From: Streptomyces sp. NRRL WC-3618
GTDB lineage: Bacteria > Actinomycetota > Actinomycetes > Streptomycetales > Streptomycetaceae
Length of the DNA: 43,086 nucleotides
Direction of reading: 5' to 3'
Assembly (NCBI RefSeq): GCF_001280005.1
Contig: NZ_LGDW01000463.1
Location: 1 to 43,086, forward strand
This document shows, piece after piece, positions 10,434 to 19,217 of this stretch. Each line of letters starts with the position of its first letter. Position 1 is the first letter of the stretch. The position numbers were made by a program, and so were the translations under genes. The notes under the pieces were generated by a model. The model had not been told where the DNA came from, did no database searches, and was given only the letters and a program-made list of their open reading frames with translations.

Positions 10434-10490
10434 CCGCGCCCCTGCAAGGGGCGCGGGGAACTGCGCGACAAGCCCCCACCGGCCCGCAGG
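10434..10490. repeat. Streptomyces-type interspersed palindromic repeat
   Basis: A 10-bp GC stem (10434-10443 with 10447-10456) with a 3-base loop is followed by GGGAACTGCGCGACAAGC and a CCCCCACCGG run. I recognise this composite (GCGCCCC hairpin, then a GGGGAACTGCGCGA tail) as a sequence found between many Streptomyces genes. It lies 22 bases beyond the lipoprotein stop at 10512 and probably ends that transcript. Confidence 0.6.
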
Positions 10491-10511
10491 GACGCTCTTC
10501 CGGCGGAGCGC

Positions 10512-11360
10512 TCAGCCCTCCTGCGCACCCCTCATCATCTCCGCCAGGTCCATGACGTCCTTCGCAGCCGGCGCAGCCACGTTCACCGGCTCGTTGAAGT
10601 CGCCGAAGGTGATGGTCATGTCGAGGGGGCCCTTGTCGGCCGCGCCGCGCATCCGGAACTGCTTGGTGATGTCGCCCTCACCGATCCACATGTCGATCGT
10701 GAACTTGTCGATGCCCAGCTTCGCGTACTGCTCGAGGCTCTTCTCGCGCTGTTCGCGGGTCACCTTGCTCTGCTTCTTGAGGGAGGCGCGGAACTCGTCG
10801 AGGGTGACCGTGCCCTTGTAGTGGGTGGTCTTCACCCCGTCCACGGTCTCGGTGCCGACCTCCTTCACGTCCTTGGAACCGGTGAGGAAGGTGGACTCCT
10901 GGGCGGGATTCTTGTTGGCCTGCCCGGCGGCACCGAGGGGGCCGCCGGCACCGCCCGCGCCGCCCAGCGCGGCCATGTCGAACTTGATCCAGCTCTTGCC
11001 GTCCATCTCCTTGGCCGCTGCCGCGCCCCCGCCGATGAACATCGCCTTGTCGACGAGCCGGATCTCGGCGGTGCCGTCGGCTCCCTTGTCGAGGGCGGTG
11101 ATCTTCATGCTCATCGCCACGTCGGGCTTGAGGCGCATCTTGGCTTCGGCCTTGACGCGGCCCTCGCCGGGCGTCTCGCCGTTCATCCGGTAGCTGAGCG
11201 AGGTGATGTCGTCCACGTTCTTCGCCGCCTTGGCGACGGCGGCGGCCGGCGTCATCTTCGGCGACTCCTCCGAGGCGCCCATGGAGCAGGCGACAGCGCC
11301 GGTACCGAGAAGCAGCACGGCGAGGCCTATACGTCCGGCACGCGCAGAAGAAGTACCCAT
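10512..11360 (-). CDS. Secreted lipoprotein, LolA/LppX-like (copy 1)
   Basis: Predicted 282-aa lipoprotein. The N-terminus [15 protein letters not shown] leads to a hydrophobic stretch and a lipobox ending VAC, with Cys about residue 25. The mature part has short beta-strand-like segments and alternates conserved Lys/Asp positions. The C-terminal half has [17 protein letters not shown], also found in the neighbouring lipoprotein. I chose ATG at 11360, not the GTG further upstream, because a GGGGGGA ribosome binding site precedes it and the signal peptide then has normal length. It resembles the LppX/LprG class that binds lipids at the cell surface. The ligand is unknown. Confidence 0.8.
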   Translation of the reverse strand: MGTSSARAGRIGLAVLLLGTGAVACSMGASEESPKMTPAAAVAKAAKNVDDITSLSYRMNGETPGEGRVKAEAKMRLKPDVAMSMKITALDKGADGTAEIRLVDKAMFIGGGAAAAKEMDGKSWIKFDMAALGGAGGAGGPLGAAGQANKNPAQESTFLTGSKDVKEVGTETVDGVKTTHYKGTVTLDEFRASLKKQSKVTREQREKSLEQYAKLGIDKFTIDMWIGEGDITKQFRMRGAADKGPLDMTITFGDFNEPVNVAAPAAKDVMDLAEMMRGAQEG

Positions 11361-11427
11361 GGTTCCCCCCAGGAACACGGTGAACACACACTGTGAACAC
11401 ACGAGCGATTCAGAAACGACCGCGAGC

Positions 11428-12339
11428 CTAACCCGGCGGGGCGGACGAGGCTTCCGAATTCCCCAACAGGTCCTTGAAGTCGGCGGTGTCCCCGCCCTCC
11501 GGCGCCGCCACCGCCGCCTTCACGCCGTACGCGCTGTAGTACGCCGTCGACAACATGCGTCCGCTGGTCAGCTCACCCCGCTCGACCTTCTTGACCAGCA
11601 GGTTCCGGTCGTTGACCCAGATGTCGACGGTCTCGGTGCTGACGCCGGCCTGGACGAGCTGCTCCTTGAGAGCGGAGTCGGCGAGGCCCGCCACCGTCAC
11701 CGTGCCCGAGTAGTGCGTCGTACGCTCCCCCCGCACCGTCTCCGTCCCGGCCCTGCGGACGTCTCCGGAGGCCAGCAGCAGCCTGACCGGCTGGATGGGA
11801 GCGGTGTTGTGGAGCTGGTCCTTCAGATACGTCCCCGAGCCGCCCGGCAGGTCCGCCAGGTCGTCGTAGGCGTACTTGATCCAGTGCTTGCCGTGCATCT
11901 GGGCGGCGAACTTGTCACCGACCTTGGCGTAGTAGGCGTCGGGCAGCAGCCGGGCCTCCATGGAGGAGCTGTTGAGTGCCCGCATGGAGTCGGCCAGCTC
12001 TCCGCCGGTGTAGGTGATGCTGAGCCTGCCGACCGGATCGCCGGCCCAGCCGAGGACCCCGGCCGTCCGCATGGAGAGCAAGCCGCCCATGACGGAGGAG
12101 GCGCTGACCCGGGCGGAACCGGCCCGGTCGGTGGCCTTCTCGACGGCGTGCAGCGCGGCGGCCGTACCGGCGTCGAGGTGGCCGGCGCGCCGGGTCGGCT
12201 CGGCGCCCTCGTCGTCGGGCGCCCCGGAGAGACTGCACCCCGACATCACCACGCCGACCGCGACCAGCGCGGCGGTCACCGCGACCGGCCGGACCCCTCG
12301 CCGCAGGCCCCGTATACCCCGTACGCCGCTGTCGCTCAT
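11428..12339 (-). CDS. Secreted lipoprotein, LolA/LppX-like (copy 2)
   Basis: Predicted 303-aa lipoprotein, paralogous to the next gene downstream. The signal peptide has a twin basic stretch ([12 protein letters not shown]), a hydrophobic core and a lipobox ending SGC. The mature part contains [20 protein letters not shown] and [14 protein letters not shown], which align with [12 protein letters not shown] and IDMWIGEGD of copy 1. I chose ATG at 12339 (GGGGGA upstream); a GTG at 12351 would add four residues. The two genes are 67 bases apart and may be cotranscribed. A role in surface lipid or lipoprotein handling is inference. Confidence 0.78.
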   Translation of the reverse strand: MSDSGVRGIRGLRRGVRPVAVTAALVAVGVVMSGCSLSGAPDDEGAEPTRRAGHLDAGTAAALHAVEKATDRAGSARVSASSVMGGLLSMRTAGVLGWAGDPVGRLSITYTGGELADSMRALNSSSMEARLLPDAYYAKVGDKFAAQMHGKHWIKYAYDDLADLPGGSGTYLKDQLHNTAPIQPVRLLLASGDVRRAGTETVRGERTTHYSGTVTVAGLADSALKEQLVQAGVSTETVDIWVNDRNLLVKKVERGELTSGRMLSTAYYSAYGVKAAVAAPEGGDTADFKDLLGNSEASSAPPG

Positions 12340-12397
12340 CCGGTCCCCCACCCCCTCCTACACCCCGTGATCTTCACGCTAACCCGTCGGTACGACA

Positions 12398-12432
12398 ACG
12401 GGCCCCGCACCTCGAAAGGTTGCGGGGCCCGT
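12398..12432. terminator. Terminator after rplA
   Basis: Perfect 12-bp stem (12398-12409 with 12421-12432). The inner CCT/AGG pairs stack further and leave a small CGAA loop on the plus strand. It lies 42 bases past the rplA stop and 58 bases upstream of the lipoprotein start, closing the rplK-rplA unit. Confidence 0.75.
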
Positions 12433-12474
12433 AGTACGAACGCGAACGCGCGGCTACCGGGGTGAGCGGGAGGC

Positions 12475-13200
12475 TCAGACGGCGGCCGGGTCCTCCTCGA
12501 CGAGGAGGTTGCGGGTGCGGTTGGGGTCGACCGGGATGCCGGGGCCGATCGTCGTGCTGACGGCGGCCTTCTTGATGTAGCGACCCTTGGCGGCGGACGG
12601 CTTCAGACGGAGGATCTCCTCCAGCGCGGCGCCGTAGTTCTCCACCAGCTTGTCGTCCTCGAAGGACGTCTTGCCGATGATGAAGTGCAGGTTCGAGTGC
12701 TTGTCGACGCGGAACTCGATCTTGCCGCCCTTGATCTCGGTCACGGCCTTGGCCACGTCCGGGGTCACGGTGCCCGTCTTCGGGTTCGGCATCAGACCAC
12801 GCGGGCCGAGGACACGGCCGAGGCGGCCGACCTTGCCCATGAGGTCCGGGGTGGCGACGACGGCGTCGAAGTCCAGACGGCCCTTCGCCACCTCGTCGAT
12901 CAGTTCGTCGGAGCCGACGATGTCGGCGCCAGCGGCGGTCGCGGCCTCGGCACGGTCACCGGTCGCGAAGACCAGGACCCGGGCGGTCTTACCGGTGCCG
13001 TGCGGGAGGTTCACGGTGCCACGGACCATCTGGTCGGCCTTGCGCGGGTCGACACCCAGGCGGAAGGCGACCTCGACGGTGCCGTCGAACTTGCTGGTGG
13101 AGGTCTCCTTGGCGAGACGGACGGCCTCGAGCGGGGCGTAGAGCTTGTCCCGGTCGACCTTGGCGTCCGCAGCGCGGAGAGACTTGCTGCGCTTGCTCAC
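12475..13200 (-). CDS. rplA: 50S ribosomal protein L1
   Basis: L1 of the ribosomal L1 stalk, 241 aa. It binds 23S rRNA near the E site and in many bacteria represses its own operon. Conserved segments include [21 protein letters not shown], the RNA-contact region [20 protein letters not shown], and [15 protein letters not shown]. The start is GTG. It follows rplK by 82 bases on the same strand and is closed by the hairpin at 12398-12432. Confidence 0.97.
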   Translation of the reverse strand: MSKRSKSLRAADAKVDRDKLYAPLEAVRLAKETSTSKFDGTVEVAFRLGVDPRKADQMVRGTVNLPHGTGKTARVLVFATGDRAEAATAAGADIVGSDELIDEVAKGRLDFDAVVATPDLMGKVGRLGRVLGPRGLMPNPKTGTVTPDVAKAVTEIKGGKIEFRVDKHSNLHFIIGKTSFEDDKLVENYGAALEEILRLKPSAAKGRYIKKAAVSTTIGPGIPVDPNRTRNLLVEEDPAAV

Positions 13201-13282
13201 TACTGCTCCTGTGTGTTCTGAGGAGTCGTGGTACGGACCGAGCAGGCCCTGCCACGTACTACAAGACTTACGAGGTTGGGGC

Positions 13283-13717
13283 TCAGCCCTCGACCGTGAT
13301 GCCCATGGAACGGGCGGTGCCGGCGATGATCTTCGACGCGGCGTCCAGGTCGTTGGCGTTCAGGTCGGGAAGCTTGGTCGTGGCGATCTCGCGGACCTGC
13401 GCCTCGGTGATCTTGGCGACCTTGGTCTTGTGCGGCTCGCCGGAGCCCTTCTCGACACCCGCGGCCTTGAGGATCATCTTCGCGGCCGGCGGCGTCTTGG
13501 TGATGAAGGTGAAGGAGCGGTCCTCGTAGACCGTGATCTCCACCGGGATCACCCAGCCCCGCTGCGACTCGGTCGCGGCGTTGTAGGCCTTGCAGAACTC
13601 CATGATGTTGACGCCGTGCTGACCGAGCGCGGGGCCGACCGGCGGCGCGGGGTTGGCCGCACCGGCGTTGATCTGGAGCTTGATAAGCCCCGTGACCTTC
13701 TTCTTCTTGGGAGGCAT
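13283..13717 (-). CDS. rplK: 50S ribosomal protein L11
   Basis: L11, 144 aa, which forms the GTPase-associated centre with 23S rRNA and contacts thiostrepton-class antibiotics and RelA. The start is the ATG giving [19 protein letters not shown], preceded by GAGGACCCGGA. The open frame extends further upstream but that part has no L11 similarity. Typical [20 protein letters not shown] and the C-terminal [12 protein letters not shown] are present. First gene of rplK-rplA, 153 bases after nusG. Confidence 0.97.
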
Positions 13718-13813
13718 TCCGGGTCCTCTATCTTCGTTGGTCTTCGCTGTGCCCGACAGAAGCCAGGCAACCGCACCACGATAAGGGACACCGTGGCGAG
13801 GCGTGAAACCGAG

Positions 13814-13850
13814 CAGGTCAGGCAAGCTCCGAGAGAGCCGACCTGACCTG
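13814..13850 (-). terminator. Hairpin between nusG and rplK
   Basis: 9-bp arms CAGGTCAGG (13814-13822) and CCTGACCTG (13842-13850) with a 19-base loop, 20 bases past the nusG stop. There is no U-run, so it is either a weak terminator or a processing element before rplKA. Confidence 0.5.
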
Positions 13851-13870
13851 GACGGAAGCTGTGTGACGTA

Positions 13871-14785
13871 CTAGTTCTTCTGGATCTGGTCGAACGACAG
13901 CTCGACCGGGGTCTCGCGACCGAAGATCTCGACGAGGCCCTTGACCTTCTTCGAGTCGGCGTTGATCTCGTTGATCGTCGCCTGCAGCGTCGCGAAGGGG
14001 CCGTCGGTGACGGTGACCGAGTCGCCGACCTCGAAGTCCAGCACCTGGACCTCGAGCTTGCGGGCCGGAGCGGGCCTGCCCTCGGCCTCGGCGAGCTCAC
14101 GGGCGGCCTTCTCCTCGGCCTCCGGAGCGAGCATCTTGACGATCTCGTCCAGGGTCAGCGGGTACGGGTCGTAGGCGTTGCCCACGAAGCCGGTGACACC
14201 GGGAGTGTTGCGGACGACGCCCCAGGACTCGTTCGTCAGGTCCATGCGGACGAGAACGTACCCGGGAAGCTTGTTCTGGCGGACCGTCTTGCGCTCGCCG
14301 TTCTTGATCTGAGCGACCTCTTCCTGCGGCACCTCGGCCGCGAAGATGAAGTCCTCGACGTTCAGGGAGACGGCACGCTGTTCGAGGTTGGTCTTCACAC
14401 GGTTCTCGTAACCGGCGTACGTGTGGATGACGTACCACTCACCGGGGAGCGTGCGCAGTTCCTCGCGGAGGGCCTCGACGGGGTCGACGGGCTCGGCGGG
14501 CTCTTCTTCGGCTTCCTCAGCCTCGGCCTCGGCGTCGTCCTCGGACTCGTCGGTCTCGGACTCGTCCGCGACGGGCTCTTCGTCCTCGTCGTCGGCCTCG
14601 ACCACATCGCCGTCCTCATCCTCATCGTCCTCGATGTGGATGGCGTCTTCCTCGGCGGGCTCTCCCACGGCGGCGTCCGCAGCGTCGACCTCGTCCTCGA
14701 CCTCGTCAACGCCCTCGACGATGTCGAGCTCGTCATCCACGGACTCGTCCGGCACGATGGCGTCGTTCAGGTTCGGGTCAGACAC
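13871..14785 (-). CDS. nusG: Transcription termination/antitermination protein NusG
   Basis: Polymerase-associated elongation factor, 304 aa. Residues 1 to about 105 are a very acidic Asp/Glu-rich extension, known from streptomycete NusG. The NGN domain follows from about residue 115 ([20 protein letters not shown]) and ends near PGVTGFVGN. The KOW domain is C-terminal ([19 protein letters not shown]). The start is GTG. It is downstream of secE by 77 bases with a hairpin between them, the usual secE-nusG pair. The acidic tail's function is not known to me. Confidence 0.96.
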   Translation of the reverse strand: MSDPNLNDAIVPDESVDDELDIVEGVDEVEDEVDAADAAVGEPAEEDAIHIEDDEDEDGDVVEADDEDEEPVADESETDESEDDAEAEAEEAEEEPAEPVDPVEALREELRTLPGEWYVIHTYAGYENRVKTNLEQRAVSLNVEDFIFAAEVPQEEVAQIKNGERKTVRQNKLPGYVLVRMDLTNESWGVVRNTPGVTGFVGNAYDPYPLTLDEIVKMLAPEAEEKAARELAEAEGRPAPARKLEVQVLDFEVGDSVTVTDGPFATLQATINEINADSKKVKGLVEIFGRETPVELSFDQIQKN

Positions 14786-14830
14786 GGTGGCTGCTTCTTC
14801 CTGGATACATGTGGGTGGAACATGCGAAAG

Positions 14831-14850
14831 GGGCGCCGCACCCGGCGCCC
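14831..14850 (-). promoter_or_regulatory. secE-nusG intergenic hairpin
   Basis: 8-bp GC stem GGGCGCCG/CGGCGCCC with a 4-base loop, 12 bases after the secE stop. It is short and strong without a U-tract, and sits inside an operon, so partial termination or RNA protection is likely. Confidence 0.5.
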
Positions 14851-14862
14851 TTCGCTCTTGGC

Positions 14863-15150
14863 TCAGCCGAAGACGTACTTGGCGGCTTTGTTGAGTCCAA
14901 AGTCAATCACAGTCACCAGGCCGATCATGACGATCACAAAGACGATCACCACGGTCGTGTACGTCGTCAGCTGGTTACGCGTAGGCCAGACGACCTTGCG
15001 GAGCTCCGCGACGATCTGACGGTAGAAGACCGCGAGACGCTTCAGCGGGCCCTTCTTGGCGCGCTTGCCGCCCTTACGAGTCTTCTTGTCCGACTCGGGC
15101 GCCTCATCCTGGGCATCAGGCATATCGATGGAGCCCACGGCGTCCGCCAT
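14863..15150 (-). CDS. secE: Preprotein translocase subunit SecE
   Basis: Small essential subunit of the SecYEG channel, 95 aa. A charged Lys/Arg-rich cytoplasmic part precedes the conserved amphipathic helix [20 protein letters not shown]. One membrane span of about 20 residues follows ([20 protein letters not shown]). This single-span form is normal for actinobacteria. ATG start after GGTGAGG. It lies between tRNA-Trp and nusG on the same strand, as in other actinobacteria. Confidence 0.96.
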   Translation of the reverse strand: MADAVGSIDMPDAQDEAPESDKKTRKGGKRAKKGPLKRLAVFYRQIVAELRKVVWPTRNQLTTYTTVVIVFVIVMIGLVTVIDFGLNKAAKYVFG

Positions 15151-15231
15151 TCGTCCTCACCTGTTCCCGGGTCGTGGCCGTGCCGCGCCCGGTCTGAGCC
15201 GCACGGCGATGCATTGCAGTACGTACATCCG

Positions 15232-15256
15232 CACACAGCCTGGTGACAGGCGTGTG
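15232..15256 (-). promoter_or_regulatory. Hairpin just 3' of tRNA-Trp
   Basis: A 10-bp stem with one bulged base (15232-15242 with 15247-15256) and a 4-base loop begins 3 bases after the tRNA 3' end. It could be a partial terminator, or a processing signal in a tRNA-Trp-secE-nusG transcript. Confidence 0.5.
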
Positions 15257-15259
15257 TAG

Positions 15260-15332
15260 CAGGGCCGGAGGGACTTGAACCCCCAACCGCTGGTTTTGGA
15301 GACCAGTGCTCTACCAATTGAGCTACGACCCT
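15260..15332 (-). tRNA. tRNA-Trp (CCA)
   Basis: A 73-base cloverleaf. Acceptor AGGGTCG pairs with CGGCCCT with one G-U pair; the discriminator is G; the anticodon loop is CTCCAAA with anticodon CCA; the T-arm is GGGGG TTCAAGT CCCTC. CCA is not encoded. It lies upstream of secE. Confidence 0.97.
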
Positions 15333-15345
15333 TTGTGGTTACTCC

Positions 15346-15373
15346 AACGTACCGTACTCGTCCGGATGCCCAA
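15346..15373 (-). promoter_or_regulatory. Weak candidate promoter for tRNA-Trp/secE
   Basis: On the minus strand, TTGGGC (15368-15373), a 16-base spacer and TACGTT (15346-15351) would start transcription about 7 bases before the tRNA. The match is moderate. The rest of 15374-15627 shows no gene. Confidence 0.3.
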
Positions 15374-15627
15374 TGTGCACCGAATGAGCGCGGGCCGGTG
15401 AAGGCCAACGAGGTGAGAGTGTACGTGCTTCGGAGCCGGTCGTCGAACAGAAAGCGCCCGCTCGACCGTCGCGAGCGGAGGATCGCCCAGCCCAGGACCC
15501 GGATCCGGACGCTTGTTCAGCCGTCCGCCCGGCCCCGCGCCCTTCAGGTGTCCGGCCGACGGTCCAGTCTGACCAATGGGTGAAACCCGTGTGCCGGGGA
15601 GGTTTCCGGTCTGAAACGATGGGCACC

Positions 15628-16854
15628 ATGAGCGCTGCAACCCCTCCCACCGAGCGCCGGGTCTCCACCCGAGTCGGCGCGATCTCCGAGTCCGCCACCC
15701 TCGCCGTGGACGCCAAGGCCAAGGCCCTGAAGGCCGCCGGGCGCCCGGTGATCGGCTTCGGCGCCGGTGAACCGGACTTCCCGACCCCGGACTACATCGT
15801 CCAGGCCGCCATCGAGGCCTGCTCGAACCCGAAGTACCACCGCTACACGCCGGCCGGCGGTCTGCCCGAGCTGAAGGCCGCGATCGTCGCCAAGACGCTC
15901 CGCGACTCGAACTACGAGGTGGACGCCTCCCAGGTCCTGGTGACCAACGGCGGCAAGCAGGCCATCTACGAGGCGTTCGCCGCGATCCTCGACCCGGGCG
16001 ACGAGGTCATCGTCCCGGCCCCGTACTGGACGACGTACCCGGAGTCGATCCGGCTCGCCGGCGGTGTCCCGGTCGAGGTCGTCGCGGACGAGACGACCGG
16101 CTACCGGGTCAGCGTGGAGCAGTTGGAGGCGGCCCGCACGGAGCGGACGAAGGTCGTCCTGTTCGTGTCGCCCTCCAACCCGACCGGCGCCGTCTACAGC
16201 GCCGAGGACACCGAGGCGATCGGCCGCTGGGCCGTGGAGCACGGTCTGTGGGTGCTGACGGACGAGATCTACGAGCACCTCGTCTACGGAGACGCGACGT
16301 TCACCTCGCTGCCCGCGATCCTGCCCGAGCTGCGCGACAAGTGCATCGTCGTCAACGGCGTCGCCAAGACGTACGCCATGACCGGCTGGCGGGTCGGCTG
16401 GATCATCGGCCCGAAGGACGTCGTCAAGGCCGCGACCAACCTCCAGTCGCACGCCACGTCCAACGTGTCGAACGTCGCCCAGATCGCCGCCCTCGCCGCC
16501 GTCTCCGGGGACCTGGAGGCCGTCGCGGAGATGCGCGTGGCCTTCGACCGCCGCCGCCACACCATCGTGCGCATGCTCAACGAGATCGACGGCGTGGTCT
16601 GCCCGGAGCCCGAGGGCGCCTTCTACGTCTACCCGTCGGTGAAGGCCCTGCTGGGCAAGGAGATCCGGGGCAGGCGCCCGCTGGACTCCGTGGAGCTGGC
16701 CGCGCTGATCCTGGACGAGGTCGAGGTCGCCGTCGTACCCGGTGAGGCGTTCGGCACACCGGGCTACCTGCGTCTGTCGTACGCCCTGGGCGACGAGGAC
16801 CTCGTCGAGGGCATCAGCCGTGTGCAGAAGCTGCTGGCCGAGGCGACGGACTGA
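15628..16854 (+). CDS. aspC: Pyridoxal-phosphate aspartate-type aminotransferase
   Basis: Class I aminotransferase, 408 aa, fold type I. It should move an amino group between aspartate or a related amino acid and 2-oxoglutarate in the cytoplasm. The cofactor lysine is Lys247 in [16 protein letters not shown]. Other family marks are [13 protein letters not shown], the cofactor segment [24 protein letters not shown] and the C-terminal arginine in [10 protein letters not shown] chose ATG at 15628 ([13 protein letters not shown]), where similarity to known Streptomyces enzymes begins; an ATG at 15619 is possible. No strong ribosome site is seen. A textbook terminator follows. Confidence 0.9.
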   Translation: MSAATPPTERRVSTRVGAISESATLAVDAKAKALKAAGRPVIGFGAGEPDFPTPDYIVQAAIEACSNPKYHRYTPAGGLPELKAAIVAKTLRDSNYEVDASQVLVTNGGKQAIYEAFAAILDPGDEVIVPAPYWTTYPESIRLAGGVPVEVVADETTGYRVSVEQLEAARTERTKVVLFVSPSNPTGAVYSAEDTEAIGRWAVEHGLWVLTDEIYEHLVYGDATFTSLPAILPELRDKCIVVNGVAKTYAMTGWRVGWIIGPKDVVKAATNLQSHATSNVSNVAQIAALAAVSGDLEAVAEMRVAFDRRRHTIVRMLNEIDGVVCPEPEGAFYVYPSVKALLGKEIRGRRPLDSVELAALILDEVEVAVVPGEAFGTPGYLRLSYALGDEDLVEGISRVQKLLAEATD

Positions 16855-16871
16855 CCCGTTTGACGTGATTG

Positions 16872-16902
16872 AGGCCGCTTCCCTCCGGGAAGCGGCCTTT
16901 TT
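16872..16902 (+). terminator. Intrinsic terminator after the aminotransferase
   Basis: Perfect 12-bp stem (16872-16883 with 16887-16898), a 3-base loop, then five T residues ending at 16902. This is the most canonical intrinsic terminator in the window. Confidence 0.9.
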
Positions 16903-16978
16903 CGTCCCTGAGTGCGAGCAAGACCACGTTCAGGGAAAGCGCTACCGATACGAGCCGGACGTACGGCAGGATCCGAGA

Positions 16979-18010
16979 ATGGAGCACGTACGTAATGTCG
17001 CTGAACTGCCGAAAGCCCATCTGCACCTGCACTTCACCGGGTCGATGCGGTCAGCGACCCTGCTGGAACTGGCCGACAAGTACGGTGTGCGGCTGCCCGA
17101 GGCGCTGACCGACGCCCTCACCAGCGGCGAACCGCCGAGACTGCGGGCGACCGACGAGCGGGGCTGGTTCCGCTTCCAGCGGCTCTACGACGCGGCCCGG
17201 TCCTGTCTGCGGGAGCCCGAGGACATCCAGCGGCTGGTCCGCGAGGCCGCGGAGGAGGACGCGAAGGACGGCTCGGGCTGGCTGGAGATCCAGGTCGACC
17301 CGACGTCGTACGCGCCTCGGCTGGGCGGTCTCATCCCGGCGCTGGAGATCATTCTGGACGCGGTGGAGACGGCGGGCCGGGAGACCGGGATCGGGATGCG
17401 GGTCCTGGTGGCCGCCAACCGGATGAAGCATCCCCTGGACGCGCGCACGCTGGCTCGCCTCGCCGTGCGGTACGCGGACCGGGGTGTCGTGGGCTTCGGG
17501 CTCTCCAACGACGAGCGGCGGGGCATGGCCCGGGACTTCGACCGGGCGTTCGCCATCGCGCGTGAGGGCGGCCTGCTGTCGGCCCCGCACGGCGGCGAGC
17601 TGACGGGTCCGTCGTCGGTCCGCGACTGCCTGGACGATCTGCACGCGTCCCGGATCGGCCACGGCGTGCGGGCGGCGGAGGACCCGCGCCTGCTGAAGCG
17701 CCTCGCGGACCGGCAGATCACGTGCGAGGTGTGCCCGGCGTCGAACGTCGCCCTGGGGGTGTACGAGAAGCCCGAGGACGTGCCGTTGCGCAAGCTCTTC
17801 GAGGCCGGGGTGCCCTTGGCGCTGGGCGCCGACGACCCGCTGCTGTTCGGCTCGCGACTGGCGGCTCAGTACGAGATCGCCCGCCAGTACCACGCCTTCA
17901 CGGACCCGGAACTGGCCGAGCTGGCCCGGCAGTCGGTACGCGGTTCGGCGGCGCCGGAGGACGTACGGGCGAAGCTGCTGGCGGGGATCGACGACTGGCT
18001 GACCTCGTAG
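16979..18010 (+). CDS. add: Adenosine deaminase
   Basis: Purine salvage enzyme of 343 aa converting adenosine to inosine (or a close homologue on another nucleoside or adenine). Zinc ligands are visible: the HxH at residues 16-18 in PKAHLHLHFTG, His204 in HGGE with catalytic Glu207, His228 in SRIGHGVRA, and Asp285-Asp286 in ADDPLLFG. Canonical deaminases have HAGE where this has HGGE. The start is ATG at 16979, with AGGA upstream; the frame is open further 5' but overlaps the previous terminator. It stands alone between that terminator and convergent murB. Confidence 0.88.
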   Translation: MEHVRNVAELPKAHLHLHFTGSMRSATLLELADKYGVRLPEALTDALTSGEPPRLRATDERGWFRFQRLYDAARSCLREPEDIQRLVREAAEEDAKDGSGWLEIQVDPTSYAPRLGGLIPALEIILDAVETAGRETGIGMRVLVAANRMKHPLDARTLARLAVRYADRGVVGFGLSNDERRGMARDFDRAFAIAREGGLLSAPHGGELTGPSSVRDCLDDLHASRIGHGVRAAEDPRLLKRLADRQITCEVCPASNVALGVYEKPEDVPLRKLFEAGVPLALGADDPLLFGSRLAAQYEIARQYHAFTDPELAELARQSVRGSAAPEDVRAKLLAGIDDWLTS

Positions 18011-18036
18011 GCCCCTCGGGGTCTACCTGGGGGCTT

Positions 18037-19092
18037 CTAGAGGCTGACGCCGACGGTCACCGGTTCGTTGACGAGGGTGACCCCGAAGGCGTCCCGGACC
18101 CCGGCGACGACCTCGCGGGCGAGGGCGAGCAGGTCCTCCGTGGTGGCCAGACCGCGGTTGGTGAGAGCCAGGGTGTGCTTGGTGGAGATCCGGGCGGGCC
18201 CGGTGCCGTACCCCTTGGTGAAGCCGGCCTTGTCGATCAGCCAGGCCGCCGAGGTCTTGGTGCGGCCCTCTCCCGCCGGGTAGGCGGGCGGTAGGGCGTC
18301 GGCGCCGAGCCGCTCCGCCACGCGCGCGTGGAACGCGGCGAACTCGGCGTCATCGAGGATCGGGTTGGTGAAGAAGGACCCCGCGGACCAGGTGTCGTGG
18401 TCCTCGGGGTCGAGAACCATGCCCTTGCCCGCGCGCAGCTTGAGGACCGCCTCTCGGGCCGCTTCCAGCGGCACCCGCTCGCCGGGCTCGACGCCGAGGG
18501 CGCGGGCCGTCTCGGCGTACTTCAGGGGCGCCGACAGCCCGTCCGCGTCCTCCAGGGCGAAGCGGACACGCAGGACGACATGGCGCTCGGGGTCGGCCTT
18601 GAAGCGGCTGTGGCGGTACGAGAAGTCACAGTCGGCGCCCGTGAGGGTGACCGTCTCCTGGGTGATCCGGTCGTAGGCGACGACCTCGGTGATCGTCGAG
18701 GACACCTCCTGCCCGTACGCCCCCACGTTCTGGATGGGCGTCGCGCCCGCGGAACCGGGAATGCCGGCGAGGCACTCGATCCCGGCGAACCCGGCCTCGA
18801 CGGTGCGCGCCACGGCGTCGGTCCACACCTCGCCGGCGGCCAGTTCCAGCCCCGTGCCGTCGAGGTCGAAGCCGGTCGTGGCGATCCGCAGAGCCGTCCC
18901 CGCGAAGCCCTTGTCGCCAATGACCAGGTTCGAGCCGCCGCCGATGACCAGCAGCGGTGTCCCGGAGTCGTCGGCCTCGCGGACGGCGGCGATCACCTCG
19001 GCGTCGGTCGTCGCCGTGATCAGCCGGTCCGCGGGACCGCCGAGCCGGAAGGTGGTCAGCGGGGCGAGGGGCGCGTCGTGGATTTCCTGCAC
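18037..19092 (-). CDS. murB: UDP-N-acetylenolpyruvoylglucosamine reductase
   Basis: Flavoenzyme of peptidoglycan precursor synthesis, 351 aa, reducing UDP-GlcNAc-enolpyruvate to UDP-MurNAc with NADPH. The FAD domain has GGGSNLVIGDKG and IPGSAGATPIQNVGAYGQEV. The catalytic region has YRHSRFK and the serine-containing WSAGSFFTNPI. It is type I, of normal length. The start is GTG at 19092. No Shine-Dalgarno precedes it, but TAGTCT lies 6 bases upstream, so the mRNA may be leaderless. It is separated from the MFS gene by a very strong hairpin. Confidence 0.94.
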   Translation of the reverse strand: MQEIHDAPLAPLTTFRLGGPADRLITATTDAEVIAAVREADDSGTPLLVIGGGSNLVIGDKGFAGTALRIATTGFDLDGTGLELAAGEVWTDAVARTVEAGFAGIECLAGIPGSAGATPIQNVGAYGQEVSSTITEVVAYDRITQETVTLTGADCDFSYRHSRFKADPERHVVLRVRFALEDADGLSAPLKYAETARALGVEPGERVPLEAAREAVLKLRAGKGMVLDPEDHDTWSAGSFFTNPILDDAEFAAFHARVAERLGADALPPAYPAGEGRTKTSAAWLIDKAGFTKGYGTGPARISTKHTLALTNRGLATTEDLLALAREVVAGVRDAFGVTLVNEPVTVGVSL

Positions 19093-19098
19093 GCGCCA

Positions 19099-19104
19099 AG
19101 ACTA
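19099..19104 (-). promoter_or_regulatory. Candidate -10 element for leaderless murB transcript
   Basis: TAGTCT on the minus strand ends 6 bases before the murB GTG, so transcription would begin at or next to the start codon. No convincing -35 box is visible 16-18 bases upstream. Confidence 0.35.
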
Positions 19105-19146
19105 CGAGACCCCACTGACAGCTCAGCACGACAACAGGACGAGAAG

Positions 19147-19204
19147 GCTCCACGCGTGCGTACGGCCCGGCGGGGAACGTCGGGGCCGTACGCGCGCGTG
19201 GAGC
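19147..19204. terminator. Long hairpin between MFS gene and murB
   Basis: 22-bp arms (19147-19168 with 19183-19204), fully paired except for one G-U, with a 14-base loop. It lies 13 bases after the MFS stop and 54 bases before the murB start. It should terminate the MFS transcript and isolate murB. Confidence 0.8.
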
Positions 19205-19217
19205 TGTCCTACGTCGT

